Source: Aureimonas ureilytica (GTDB lineage Bacteria; Pseudomonadota; Alphaproteobacteria; Rhizobiales; Rhizobiaceae). Taken from it: 64,000 nucleotides of DNA. The number at the start of each line of letters is the position of its first letter. Positions within the stretch are counted from its first letter, which is position 1. Under the pieces are notes generated by a model. The model worked only from the letters and a program-made list of their open reading frames with translations. It did not search any database and had not been told where the DNA came from. The position numbers were made by a program, and so were the translations under genes. The stretch is taken from contig NZ_LDQA01000011.1 of assembly GCF_001475935.1 (NCBI RefSeq), positions 53,202 to 117,201 of the forward strand, in the 5' to 3' direction. Shown one piece after another: positions 55,862-64,000 of this stretch.

Positions 55862-57406
55862 ATGGTGCATGAGATTTCGCCGCTCGGCGTCGCACGAACC
55901 AGCTCGCTGGTTCGTCGCGCGCTCAAGGGGGCGATGGTCGCATGGCCGATCGCGTTTCTCGCCGGCTGTACCACGCTCGGCGCCGGGCTGGAGGAAGCCG
56001 CGATCAGCCCCGACGTTCAGTCGGGCTACCTGCCGGGGCAGAGCCGGCAGCCCGTGTCCTTCGACGCGGTGCAGTCCTCCGACCCGCAATCCACCATCGG
56101 AAAGTCGCAGCATCCCAAGATTCTCGCGGCCTATGGTGGGGCCTATTCCGACCCGAAGCTGGAGCTGATGCTGGCCGGCATCGTCGGCAAGCTCGCCGCC
56201 GTGTCGGAAGATCCCAACCGCGCCTACCGCATTACGGTTCTGAACTCGCCCAATATCAACGCCTTCGCGCTGCCGGGCGGATTTCTCTATGTGACGCGCG
56301 GTCTGCTGGCGCTTGCCAACGATTCGGCCGAGGTCGCGGCGGTTCTGGCGCATGAGATGGGCCATGTGCGCGCCAATCACGGCATCGAGCGCCAGCAGCG
56401 CGAGGAAGCGGCGGAACTGGCCGGGCGCGTCGTGTCCGAAGTCCTGTCGAGCGACACGGCGGCGCGCGCGGCCCTGGCGCGCGGGCGGCTGAATCTTGCC
56501 AGCTTCTCGCGCAATCAGGAGCTTCAGGCCGATGCCATGGGCATCAAGCAGACGGGGGACGCGGGCTACGACCCCTATGCCGCCGCCCGCTTCCTGAAGA
56601 CGATGGACACGTTCTCCAATTTCCGCAACGCGTTCCAGGCGACCAATCCGCAGCTCGACTTCCTGGCCTCGCATCCAGCCGCGCCGCAGCGCGTGGAACT
56701 GGCGCGCCGGCACGCGTCCGCCTTCGGGCCGGAAGGCGTCGGCGTGACGGATCGCAACCGCTATCTGAGCGGCATCGACGGAATGCTGTTCGGCGACACG
56801 GCGTCCGAAGGCTATGTGCGCGGGCGCACCTTCTACCATCCCGGCCTCGGCATCACCTTCACCGCGCCCGAAGGCTTCATGATCGACAATACGGCCGAGG
56901 CTGTCCTGGCGACCGGGCCGGGCGATACGGCCGTGCGCTTCGACGGCATCGCCGTGCCGGAAACCACGAGCCTCACCGACTATATCCAGAGCGGCTGGGT
57001 CGGCGGTCTCGACCGGACCTCCATCCGCACCATTCAGGTCAACGGGCTGCCGGCCGTGTCGGCGCAGGCGGCGGGCGGCTCCTATGTCTTCAACGTCACG
57101 GTGATCCGCATCGGCGGGCAGGTCTATCGCTTCCTGACCGCGCTTCCGGCCGACTCCTCGGCCAAGCTCGCCGGCATTTCGGGCAGCATCGCGCAGTCCT
57201 TCCGCCTCCTGTCTCCGGCCGAGCGCAACAATCTGAAGCCCCTGCGCATCCGCATCGTCACCGCCAAGGCGGGCGACACGGAAGACTCGCTGGCTGAGCG
57301 CATCCAGGGCGTCGATCGCAAGGTCGATATGTTCCGTCTGTTGAACGATCTGACGCCCCACAGCGAGATCGACGCAGGCGAGCGCTACAAAATCATCGCG
57401 GAATAG
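55862..57406 (+). CDS. M48 family metalloprotease, lipoprotein
   Basis: The 514-residue protein has a signal with lipobox AFLAGC (Cys38) and an M48 domain with LAHEMGHVRANHG as zinc site and QELQADAMG supplying the third ligand. The C-terminal part (IRIVTAKAGDTEDSLAERIQ and GERYKII) looks LysM-related. It probably acts in outer-membrane protein quality control in the periplasm, like BepA but without TPR repeats. The terminator at 57461 is shared with the convergent rpoH gene. Confidence 0.88.
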   Translation: MVHEISPLGVARTSSLVRRALKGAMVAWPIAFLAGCTTLGAGLEEAAISPDVQSGYLPGQSRQPVSFDAVQSSDPQSTIGKSQHPKILAAYGGAYSDPKLELMLAGIVGKLAAVSEDPNRAYRITVLNSPNINAFALPGGFLYVTRGLLALANDSAEVAAVLAHEMGHVRANHGIERQQREEAAELAGRVVSEVLSSDTAARAALARGRLNLASFSRNQELQADAMGIKQTGDAGYDPYAAARFLKTMDTFSNFRNAFQATNPQLDFLASHPAAPQRVELARRHASAFGPEGVGVTDRNRYLSGIDGMLFGDTASEGYVRGRTFYHPGLGITFTAPEGFMIDNTAEAVLATGPGDTAVRFDGIAVPETTSLTDYIQSGWVGGLDRTSIRTIQVNGLPAVSAQAAGGSYVFNVTVIRIGGQVYRFLTALPADSSAKLAGISGSIAQSFRLLSPAERNNLKPLRIRIVTAKAGDTEDSLAERIQGVDRKVDMFRLLNDLTPHSEIDAGERYKIIAE

Positions 57407-57460
57407 ATCTATCCATCCGAACGGATGATCTCCCCTTCCCTCTCCGGCGAAGCCGCAACG

Positions 57461-57488
57461 AAAAAGGCCACCCGAAGGTGGCCCTTTT
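57461..57488. terminator. Bidirectional terminator between M48 gene and rpoH
   Basis: GGCCACC at 57466-57472 pairs with GGTGGCC at 57477-57483 around CGAA; A-run before and CTTTT after allow termination in both directions. Confidence 0.82.
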
Positions 57489-57510
57489 CGTTTGTGCCTT
57501 TGCGAACCGA

Positions 57511-58377
57511 TCAGCTGATGAACGCCGCTTCGTCCGGGTTGGCCTTCAGGAGAGCGATGCGCAGCTTTTCCAAAGCGCGGGTTTCGATCTGGCGCACGCG
57601 CTCCTTCGAAATGCCGAGCTTGGAGCCCAAGGCTTCCAGCGTCGCGCCATCGTCCTGCAAACGGCGCTCGCGGATGATCTTCAACTCGCGCTCGCTGAGC
57701 ACGTCCAGCGCGGAGCGCAGCCAGATGACGCGGCGCTCGTCATCGATCGAGGCGGAGACCATCTCGTCCGGCAGCGGGTCGTTGGAGACAAGGAAGTCCT
57801 GACGGTCGGCCGAGCCGGACTCGTCTTCCATCAGCGGGGCGTTGAGCGAGGAATCGGGGCCGGACAGGCGCGAGTCCATTAAGGCCACATCGCCTTCGGA
57901 CACTTTCAGCGCCGTCGCGATTTCCTTGTACATCTCGGTGCCCGACAGGCTCTCGCTGCCTTGGCTGAGGCGGGCGCGCAAACGACGCAGGTTGAAGAAG
58001 AGCGCCTTCTGGGCGGAGGACGTGCCGCCGCGCACGATGGACCAGTTGCGCAGAATATAATCCTGAATCGAAGCCCGGATCCACCAGGTCGCGTAGGTGG
58101 AGAAACGAACCTCACGCTCGGGCTCGAAGCGGGCCGCCGCTTCCAGAAGGCCGACATGCCCTTCCTGGATCAGGTCGTTCATGGCGAGGCCGAAATGGCG
58201 GAACTTCGACGCCATGGAAATTACCAACCGCATATGGGCGGAGGTGATCTTGTGAAGGGCTTCCTGATCGTGATGCTCCTTCCAACGCACAGCCAGCTCG
58301 TACTCTTCCTCCCGGGCCAGATAGGGGGCGGCCATGGCGGCTTGGATGAGGTGGCGACGCGAGGACTGGGACTTCAT
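57511..58377 (-). CDS. rpoH: RNA polymerase sigma-32 factor RpoH (RpoH2 type)
   Basis: The ATG at 58377 with GGAAGG upstream gives 288 residues. Region 2 is seen in HMRLVISMASKFRHFGLAMN and DLIQEGHVGLLEAAARFEPE, including the RpoH-type FSTYATWWIRASIQDYILRN, and region 4 in TLEALGSKLGISKERVRQIE. It directs heat-shock or oxidative-stress transcription. Members of the order often have two rpoH genes; the context beside FdxA and CarD suggests RpoH2, which is inference. Confidence 0.9.
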   Translation of the reverse strand: MKSQSSRRHLIQAAMAAPYLAREEEYELAVRWKEHHDQEALHKITSAHMRLVISMASKFRHFGLAMNDLIQEGHVGLLEAAARFEPEREVRFSTYATWWIRASIQDYILRNWSIVRGGTSSAQKALFFNLRRLRARLSQGSESLSGTEMYKEIATALKVSEGDVALMDSRLSGPDSSLNAPLMEDESGSADRQDFLVSNDPLPDEMVSASIDDERRVIWLRSALDVLSERELKIIRERRLQDDGATLEALGSKLGISKERVRQIETRALEKLRIALLKANPDEAAFIS

Positions 58378-58602
58378 GATGGAACCTTCCGAAAACGTCG
58401 ATAACACAATCACATCGAGCCGGATGGGATGCTTCTCCCACGGGCTCTCTGACTGTGAAACGCGCGGTTCCGACGAAGGTTCCGGCAGCCGGAAACTTTT
58501 TTGAGCGAGATAGCGCTTTTTTTTCGAGATCAAGAGCGAGGGAAAAAGGGAGGAGCGGGGCTCGACTCCGATATCTTTGTCTCTAGCAAATTCACCACGA
58601 TA

Positions 58603-58634
58603 AAGAAAGCCGGCCAGAGGGCTGGCCGGCTTTT
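58603..58634 (-). terminator. Terminator of carD
   Basis: GCCGGCCAG at 58609-58617 pairs with CTGGCCGGC at 58622-58630; on the minus strand it is followed by TTTCTTT. It lies 35 bases after the carD stop. Confidence 0.8.
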
Positions 58635-58668
58635 CAGCATATCCACTTCGTGCAGAGAGGGTCGTCGC

Positions 58669-59259
58669 TTACGCGGCCTCTTCCTGCTCGGCGTCCACGC
58701 CGGTGTCCTCTTCGTCCTCTTCGAGCACCTTGGCGGTGCGCTTGGGGCCCTTGTTGAGGTTGGTTTCGATCAGGCGAACGGCTTCGGTCTCGCTGACCTC
58801 GTTCACGGCGGCGAGTTCGCGCGCCATGCGGCCGAGAGCGGCTTCATACAGCTGGCGTTCGGAATAGGACTGCTCGGGCTGAGAGTCGGCCCGGTACAGA
58901 TCGCGAACCACCTCGGCGATGGCGATGAGATCGCCCGAGTTGATCTTCGCATCATATTCCTGCGCGCGGCGGCTCCACATGGTGCGCTTCACGCGGGCGC
59001 GGCCCTGCACGACCTTCAGGGCGCGCTCAACGAAATCCGTTTCGGACAGTTTGCGCATACCAACCTGCTCGGCCTTGGCGACCGGCACCTTGAGACGCAT
59101 CTTGTCCTTCTCGAAGTCGATCACGAAGAGTTCGAGCTTCATGCCCGCGACCACCTGCTCCTCGATCGCAACGATCTGACCCACGCCATGCGCGGGATAA
59201 ACGATGCTTTCGCCGGTCTTGAAACCCTGACGCTGGGAGGTCTTCTTCTGATTGCTCAT
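58669..59259 (-). CDS. carD: CarD family transcriptional regulator
   Basis: The ATG at 59259 gives 196 residues. The N-terminal RNA-polymerase-interacting domain is clear (TGESIVYPAHGVGQIVAIEE, FEKDKMRLKVPVAKAEQVGM), and the C-terminal helical DNA-binding part ends in an acidic tail. CarD/CdnL stabilises open complexes at rRNA and growth-related promoters. It is conserved next to fdxA and rpoH in this order. Confidence 0.92.
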   Translation of the reverse strand: MSNQKKTSQRQGFKTGESIVYPAHGVGQIVAIEEQVVAGMKLELFVIDFEKDKMRLKVPVAKAEQVGMRKLSETDFVERALKVVQGRARVKRTMWSRRAQEYDAKINSGDLIAIAEVVRDLYRADSQPEQSYSERQLYEAALGRMARELAAVNEVSETEAVRLIETNLNKGPKRTAKVLEEDEEDTGVDAEQEEAA

Positions 59260-59886
59260 ACGCTGGTAAACTCCCTGTTGTGCAGAGCGACGAAGGCCGC
59301 TATGCACGGCACGACCGAACGGTCGCGAACTGAGCGTGCCGGTCCGGAATGGGCCGGGCAGTCTGGAACCTCGGTGGACCAACCGTCACGACCAAACCAA
59401 GGACAGCCGCACGCAAGCGGCGATCGATAAGACGGGTCGTGCGGGAAAACCTTCCGGAAGCGCCGTAAGCCTCAGCCAAGCAGGTCTGCTCGACGTCGAC
59501 ATTCGACTGTTGCAGAAATAATACCTTCTTCCGTTCAAAATTTCAACTGAAATGCGCACGTCGAAGCATGGCCGCGCGCCCTCCCCTGCATTTTCTGCAA
59601 GAGGGGCCCGCAGCCGCTCAATCAGTTGAGACGGGCGAACGGGTCTGCCGCCGGATCGAACGGTCGGCCATGGCTCCCACTTCAACCGGCGGCGCCGGCG
59701 AAGCGAGGTGAACGAGAACCACGCTAGAAGGAGATGGCGCGGGGATCAAGCACCATCTGCCATTTCAGTATCAGGGCACGTCGGCATGATACCGACATTG
59801 CGTCGCGAGGCGGCGAGCCCATCGCGCCGCCGCCCTTGCATCCGCTCCGGCCCGCCATGCGGCCGAAGGTCTCGATCGGCGAGCGT
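59260..59886. other. Gene-free stretch between carD and fdxA
   Basis: About 630 bases hold no open frame I would call a gene; the small frames there have neither motifs nor ribosome-binding sites. It probably contains the carD promoter, with an AT-rich patch near 59515-59550. Nothing else is recognised. Confidence 0.6.
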
Positions 59887-60225
59887 TCAGTCGCCCTGGC
59901 CGGGGGCGGTGGAGAAGAACTTCTCCAGCTTGCCGTCCACGCCGTCCATATCCTTGGCATCAGCCGGAGGATCGCGCTTCACGGTGATGTTGGGCCATTG
60001 CGTGGCATAATCGGCGTTCAGCTTCAGCCACTTGTCGAGCTGCGGCTCGGTGTCGGGCTTGATGGCCTCGGCGGGGCATTCGGGTTCGCAGACGCCGCAA
60101 TCGATGCATTCGTCGGGATGGATGACCAGCATGTTCTCGCCTTCGTAGAAGCAGTCCACCGGACAGACTTCCACGCAGTCCATGTACTTGCAGCGAATGC
60201 AGTTGTCGGTGACGACATAGGTCAT
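59887..60225 (-). CDS. fdxA: 7Fe ferredoxin FdxA
   Basis: The ATG at 60225 gives 112 residues. [20 protein letters not shown] and [16 protein letters not shown] give the cysteines for one 3Fe-4S and one 4Fe-4S cluster, with the second ligand set interrupted as in 7Fe ferredoxins. It carries low-potential electrons in the cytosol. The C-terminal extension is typical of the FdxA subgroup. Confidence 0.93.
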   Translation of the reverse strand: MTYVVTDNCIRCKYMDCVEVCPVDCFYEGENMLVIHPDECIDCGVCEPECPAEAIKPDTEPQLDKWLKLNADYATQWPNITVKRDPPADAKDMDGVDGKLEKFFSTAPGQGD

Positions 60226-60516
60226 GGCAGGTTCCCGGAACTTCCGCGTCCAAGCCGCGTCGGCGGGAGCCTGACCCGGACTGAACACTCTCAAGAGACG
60301 AAAGCGACGATGCCGCGCCCAGGGGCGAGGCGTATCGCAAAGGCGCAGGATCGACCGCGCCCGGTTGGCTGCGGAGTTAGCCCCTCACACCCCGACTGGC
60401 AAGGGCATCGCAATGCTTATTGCGGTCGCAAATCGGAACGTTCTTCCAGCTGACGTGTCGCTCCACCGGATCGGAGCGAGCGCACGGACAGACCATGTGG
60501 GACGAGACGTTTCGAT

Positions 60517-60876
60517 CTAGCGCACGGGCAGCTCATCGACATCCGCCTCATCGAACGCGGATTCGTCGAGTTCGGAGAGATCGAGCGGCGCGGCTCCGCG
60601 CTGGGCCGGCGGCGTCAGGTCTTCGAAAAGGCGGGCCGCCTCGCTGGCCGGCCCCCGGCGCAAGCCAGGATCGAGCACCTTCAGCACCCGAACCCGCTCA
60701 TGCACGGAAATGGTCAGAACATCGCCGGGCCGCACGATGCGCGCGGCATGGCCGACCTTCTCGCGATTGACCCGCACCGCACCCGATAGCGCGAGTTTCT
60801 GGGCCAGAGAGCGGGATTTGACGACGCGCGCGAAAAACAGCCACTTGTCGATGCGCTGTTCTCCGCCTGCCGCCAT
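60517..60876 (-). CDS. S4-domain RNA-binding protein (Hsp15/HslR-like)
   Basis: The 119-residue protein begins RIDKWLFFARVVKSRSLAQK, followed by VRVNREKVGHAARIVRPGD, the S4 RNA-binding fold. Hsp15 relatives bind stalled 50S subunits. It is 16 bases downstream of the helicase gene on the same strand and probably in its operon. The acidic tail is not part of the domain. Confidence 0.85.
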   Translation of the reverse strand: MAAGGEQRIDKWLFFARVVKSRSLAQKLALSGAVRVNREKVGHAARIVRPGDVLTISVHERVRVLKVLDPGLRRGPASEAARLFEDLTPPAQRGAAPLDLSELDESAFDEADVDELPVR

Positions 60877-60892
60877 ATGCCCTCCGGCCTTC

Positions 60893-63800
60893 TTACTTCA
60901 GCTTGTCCTTCAGCGCCGCGAGTTTGGCGAAGGGGCTATCGGGATCGATCGGCTTCGGCTTGTCGGGGCGGCGCTGGTCCGCACTGACGCTCCGCGAAGC
61001 ATCGCGCTCGGGCTTGGTGTGGGGCTTGCCCCCGCGCGGACCGCCGAAGCGCTCCTCGCGCTCGCGGCCGCCGTCGCGGCTCTGATGGTCGCGCGAGCCG
61101 CCGTCACGACGCTCGCCGCCCTTGCCGCCGAAGCGCGCACCGCGCCCTTCACCACCACCCTGCTCATTGCGCCCCTGCCCGCCACCGCGGCTGAAACGCT
61201 GGCGGTTGTCGCCACGCGCGTCGCCCGCTGCCGTCGTGGGTTCCGCTTCGCCGGCACGCGGACCAGCCGAACGACCGCCCCCGCCATGACGACCCGGCCC
61301 GCGCGCGCCGGGCGCACCGCGACCCTGGCCGCGCTGGCGGTTCTCGCCCCGGAACGGCCGCCAGAGATGAACGATCTTGGCCGGCTGTTCGGGCACGAGA
61401 TCCGCCACAGTGCCGGCATCCTCGGGCGAGGCTTCTGACAAAGCGGTCTCGACAGGCGTTTCCTCGGACACGGGATCGCTCACCGCAGAAGCCAGCCGCG
61501 ACTCGCTCTCGTCCGCCGAAGAGGGCGACTGATCGCTCAGAATCGCATCCACCGGACGCGGATCATCGCCCGTGACGGAGACAAGGTCCTCGTCCTGCAA
61601 GGCAGCGCCCGGCGCCATGGCCGGCTGAAGATCGGAGACCGACAGGCTGTCGGCCGACGCCAGTGGCTCTCCCGCTTCGGTTTCGGAGGCGATGCCGTCC
61701 TGCGCCGGCACGTCGCCGACCTCGGCCAGAAGCGCGCCTTCCTCGAGAATCTTGGCGTCCTCGGCGCTGACCTCGGCGGCCTGCTGACCGGCCGCGAGCG
61801 CGGCAGTGGCCGCCTCGTCCTGCTTGGCGAAGGTCGCATCGACCTCGCGCTGGTCGACACCCTGCGAGCGATAGCCGAGACCCTTCAGGATTTCATCCAT
61901 GTCGTCGGCGGTCGCGCCGAGAATCGACATCATCGAGGGCGTCACCAGGAACTCGCGCCCGTTATAGGCGCCGTCCGGGCGCTTGCCGGTGCCGGGGGTC
62001 CAGGCGAGCGCGGGGCGAATCAGGTCTGCCAGACGCTCCAGAATGTCGATGCGCACCGCACGCCGACCGAGCAGGCGATAGCCGGCCAGCGAATAGAAGA
62101 TCGGATCGAAGGTGGCATCCGGCTGAACCGAGGTGCGCCCGGTCGCCAGAAGCTGCGTGACCTCGCCGAAGCCCGGCTTGTCGCGCCCGTCATGGGCCAC
62201 GGCCCAGAGCAGCGTCATCAGCGCGGCGGGGGCCGGCTTCACGAGAGCCGGCAGGAAAATATGGTAGGCGCCGAAGCGCACGCCGAGCCGGCGCAGGGCC
62301 GCGCGCGCGTCCTGATCGAGCCCTCGCACCTCTTCCGAAATGTCCCGGCGCTGGATCAGGCCGAAATTCTCGTAGAGCCGGAAGGCGATGCCGCGCGCCG
62401 TTCCCTCCAGACCCTCGGGCTCGCGCAGATCCGCCAGCGGCTTGAGGATGGTGGAGATCTGGTAGGTGACGAAGCGCTCCACGCGCTGGGATACCCTGTC
62501 GCGCGCGGGGCCCGCGAGCTGGTCGTCCGCCAGCACCACGATACGCGGGCGCAAGGGGTCCTCGCCCGCCGTCAGGCTGGCGATGGGGGCTCCGAGCCAG
62601 CGCACCAGCGCGTCCGAACCGAGAGCCAGGTCTCCGTTCGGGGCGTTGAAGAAACGCTCGGCCCGCTTGTCGTACTCGCCCGCAAGCGCTTTTTGCGCTG
62701 CGGCGCGGACGGCCTTGGCGTCGGGCCCGTCGGACTTCACGTCCGGCGTGAACCTGAACCCTTGCAGCTCGCCCACAAGGTGGCCCTCCACGAGCACCGT
62801 GCCGTCGCTGCCGATTTCAGCTTCCATGAATGCGTTCTCTCTCAGCCGCTTCATCAGGACGCTTGTCCTGCGATCTACGAAGCGTTTCGTCAACCTGTCG
62901 TGCAGCGCGTCGGACAATCGATCTTCGATTGCCCGTGTGTTTTCCTGCCAGTGTGTCGGATCAGACAGCCAGCCGGGTCTATGCGAAATATAGGTCCACG
63001 TACGGATTTCGGCGATCCGCTGCGAAAGCGTGTCGATATCGCCCTCGGTGGAATCAGCCCGCCGCACCTGCGAAGCCATGTAGTCTTCCGCCACTGTACC
63101 GCGCCGAACGAGATCGCCATAGATGGAGGCGATGATTTCGGCGTGTTGCGCCGGGGCGATGCGCCGGTAATCGGGCAGCTTGCAGGCTTCCCAGAGCAGC
63201 TCGACATTCTTCGCGCCCTTGGCGGCCTTCATCACGGCGTCGTCACGCGAGAGAAAATCCAGCGCGCGCTGGTCCACCGACGGCAGGGCGCGGGCCAGGG
63301 CCTCGTCGGGAGGCAGCGTGTCCAGGCTGCGGCGCAGCGTTTCCAGCGAGGCGAAATCGAGCTGGCGCGAGCGCCATTGCAGCACGCGCACGGGGTCGAA
63401 AATGTGCGACTCCAGCGCTTCCACCAGTTCCTGCGACAGGGGATCGACGCGCCCCGTCACGCCGAACGTGCCGTCGCGCACATGACGGCCCGCGCGCCCG
63501 GCGATCTGGCCGTATTCGGAGGGGTTCAGCTGGCGATACTGGAACCCATCGAATTTCCAGTCCTGCGCGAAGGCGACATGATCGACGTCCAGATTGAGTC
63601 CCATTCCGATCGCGTCGGTGGCCACCAGAAACTCGACCTCGCCGTTCTGATAGAGTTCCACCTGCTTGTTGCGCGTGCGCGGGCTGAGCGCGCCGAGCAC
63701 CACGGCCGCCCCGCCCCGCTGCCGCCTGATCAATTCGGCGATCGCGTAGACCTCTTCGGCCGAGAAGGCGACGATGGCCGAGCGGCGCGGCAGGCGCGTG

Positions 63801-64000
63801 ATCTTCTTGGAGCCGGCATAGAGAAGCTGCGACATGCGCGGGCGCGTTACGCATTGAATGCCCGGCAGGAGCCGCTCCAGGACGCCGCGCATCGTGGCCG
63901 AGCCCAGAAGCAGGGTTTCCGAGCGACCCCGCGTATGCAGAATGCGGTCGGTGAAAATGTGACCGCGCTCCAGGTCGCCAGCCAGTTGCACCTCGTCGAT
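60893..64000 (-). CDS. Suv3/MgpS-like DEAD/DEAH-box RNA helicase, C-terminal part (partial)
   Basis: The frame is open to the window edge, starting IDEVQLAGD, which is the DExH motif II; motif III SAT and motif VI-type QIAGRAGRH follow. The helicase core is close to the mitochondrial Suv3 / alphaproteobacterial MgpS group. Residues from about 780 on are acidic, then switch to an RGG-rich basic tail (GGGGRSAGPRAGEAE, FSRGGGQGRNEQGGGEGRG), a likely RNA-binding or condensate-forming region. The N-terminus is outside the window. Confidence 0.88.
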   Translation of the reverse strand: MDEVQLAGDLERGHIFTDRILHTRGRSETLLLGSATMRGVLERLLPGIQCVTRPRMSQLLYAGSKKITRLPRRSAIVAFSAEEVYAIAELIRRQRGGAAVVLGALSPRTRNKQVELYQNGEVEFLVATDAIGMGLNLDVDHVAFAQDWKFDGFQYRQLNPSEYGQIAGRAGRHVRDGTFGVTGRVDPLSQELVEALESHIFDPVRVLQWRSRQLDFASLETLRRSLDTLPPDEALARALPSVDQRALDFLSRDDAVMKAAKGAKNVELLWEACKLPDYRRIAPAQHAEIIASIYGDLVRRGTVAEDYMASQVRRADSTEGDIDTLSQRIAEIRTWTYISHRPGWLSDPTHWQENTRAIEDRLSDALHDRLTKRFVDRRTSVLMKRLRENAFMEAEIGSDGTVLVEGHLVGELQGFRFTPDVKSDGPDAKAVRAAAQKALAGEYDKRAERFFNAPNGDLALGSDALVRWLGAPIASLTAGEDPLRPRIVVLADDQLAGPARDRVSQRVERFVTYQISTILKPLADLREPEGLEGTARGIAFRLYENFGLIQRRDISEEVRGLDQDARAALRRLGVRFGAYHIFLPALVKPAPAALMTLLWAVAHDGRDKPGFGEVTQLLATGRTSVQPDATFDPIFYSLAGYRLLGRRAVRIDILERLADLIRPALAWTPGTGKRPDGAYNGREFLVTPSMMSILGATADDMDEILKGLGYRSQGVDQREVDATFAKQDEAATAALAAGQQAAEVSAEDAKILEEGALLAEVGDVPAQDGIASETEAGEPLASADSLSVSDLQPAMAPGAALQDEDLVSVTGDDPRPVDAILSDQSPSSADESESRLASAVSDPVSEETPVETALSEASPEDAGTVADLVPEQPAKIVHLWRPFRGENRQRGQGRGAPGARGPGRHGGGGRSAGPRAGEAEPTTAAGDARGDNRQRFSRGGGQGRNEQGGGEGRGARFGGKGGERRDGGSRDHQSRDGGREREERFGGPRGGKPHTKPERDASRSVSADQRRPDKPKPIDPDSPFAKLAALKDKLK

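Noticed and set aside
55700..57361. 553-codon open frame on the minus strand
   Set aside because: It is antisense to the M48 protease gene, which has a lipoprotein signal and HEMGH motif.
59386..59685. 99-codon minus-strand gene upstream of carD
   Set aside because: No ribosome-binding site, no domain, and composition like other random frames in the gap.

Overview
The window reads as a high-GC alphaproteobacterial chromosome, most likely order Hyphomicrobiales/Rhizobiales and possibly near the Aurantimonas/Aureimonas group. The evidence is the helicase–S4–FdxA–CarD–RpoH gene order at the right end, the LpxO-like hydroxylase, the rhizobial-type Orn/Lys/Arg decarboxylase and the succinoglycanase-like GH16-RTX enzyme. 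The genus is an inference.

Left chromosomal part (1-8995): the 3' end of a proline-iminopeptidase-like gene, a structured repeat element, a conserved hypothetical, an LpxO-type lipid A hydroxylase, a PLP decarboxylase, a GNAT acetyltransferase, a cytochrome c lipoprotein, a type I-secreted GH16 glucanase with RTX repeats, and an ExoZ-like acyltransferase.

Integrated prophage (8996-51143): a 46-bp direct repeat marks attL and attR. attR lies in an intact tRNA-Arg(CCT), and the integrase ends 68 bp inside it. The phage is a lambda/HK97-like siphovirus. A leftward late operon (37.3 to 14.1 kb) runs terS-terL-portal-ClpP-like protease-capsid-connectors-tail-J-tail fibres-lysis. A leftward early operon from a cro-like gene (45.2 to 38.2 kb) carries a CII-like regulator, a Toprim primase and a P4-type helicase, next to two opposed iteron arrays that look like a replication origin. 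A rightward operon (46.7 to 51.0 kb) carries small genes, a phage-encoded DNA polymerase sliding clamp, an excisionase and the integrase. A CI-type S24 repressor sits between two clusters of TTCCCCATTATGGGGAA operators, placed like lambda OR and OL.

Cargo at the attL end (9.1-13.5 kb) is AT-richer and not phage-structural. It holds a class III nucleotidyl cyclase translationally coupled to an ImmA/IrrE metallopeptidase, divergent from a small membrane protein that resembles the PycTM/DUF5706 effector. This is a candidate Pycsar-type cyclic-nucleotide anti-phage system with a non-standard layout. A truncated 3' half of tRNA-Thr(TGT) and a polytopic glycosyltransferase-like protein follow, suggesting this end was assembled from another integrated element.

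Right chromosomal part (51144-64000): thiamine diphosphokinase divergent from a TPP riboswitch that controls thiBPQ, where a second copy of the repeat seen at 201-361 lies in frame inside the thiB 5' end. Then come an M48 metalloprotease lipoprotein, RpoH, CarD, 7Fe ferredoxin FdxA, an S4 RNA-binding protein, and a partial Suv3/MgpS-like helicase with an RGG-rich tail running off the window.
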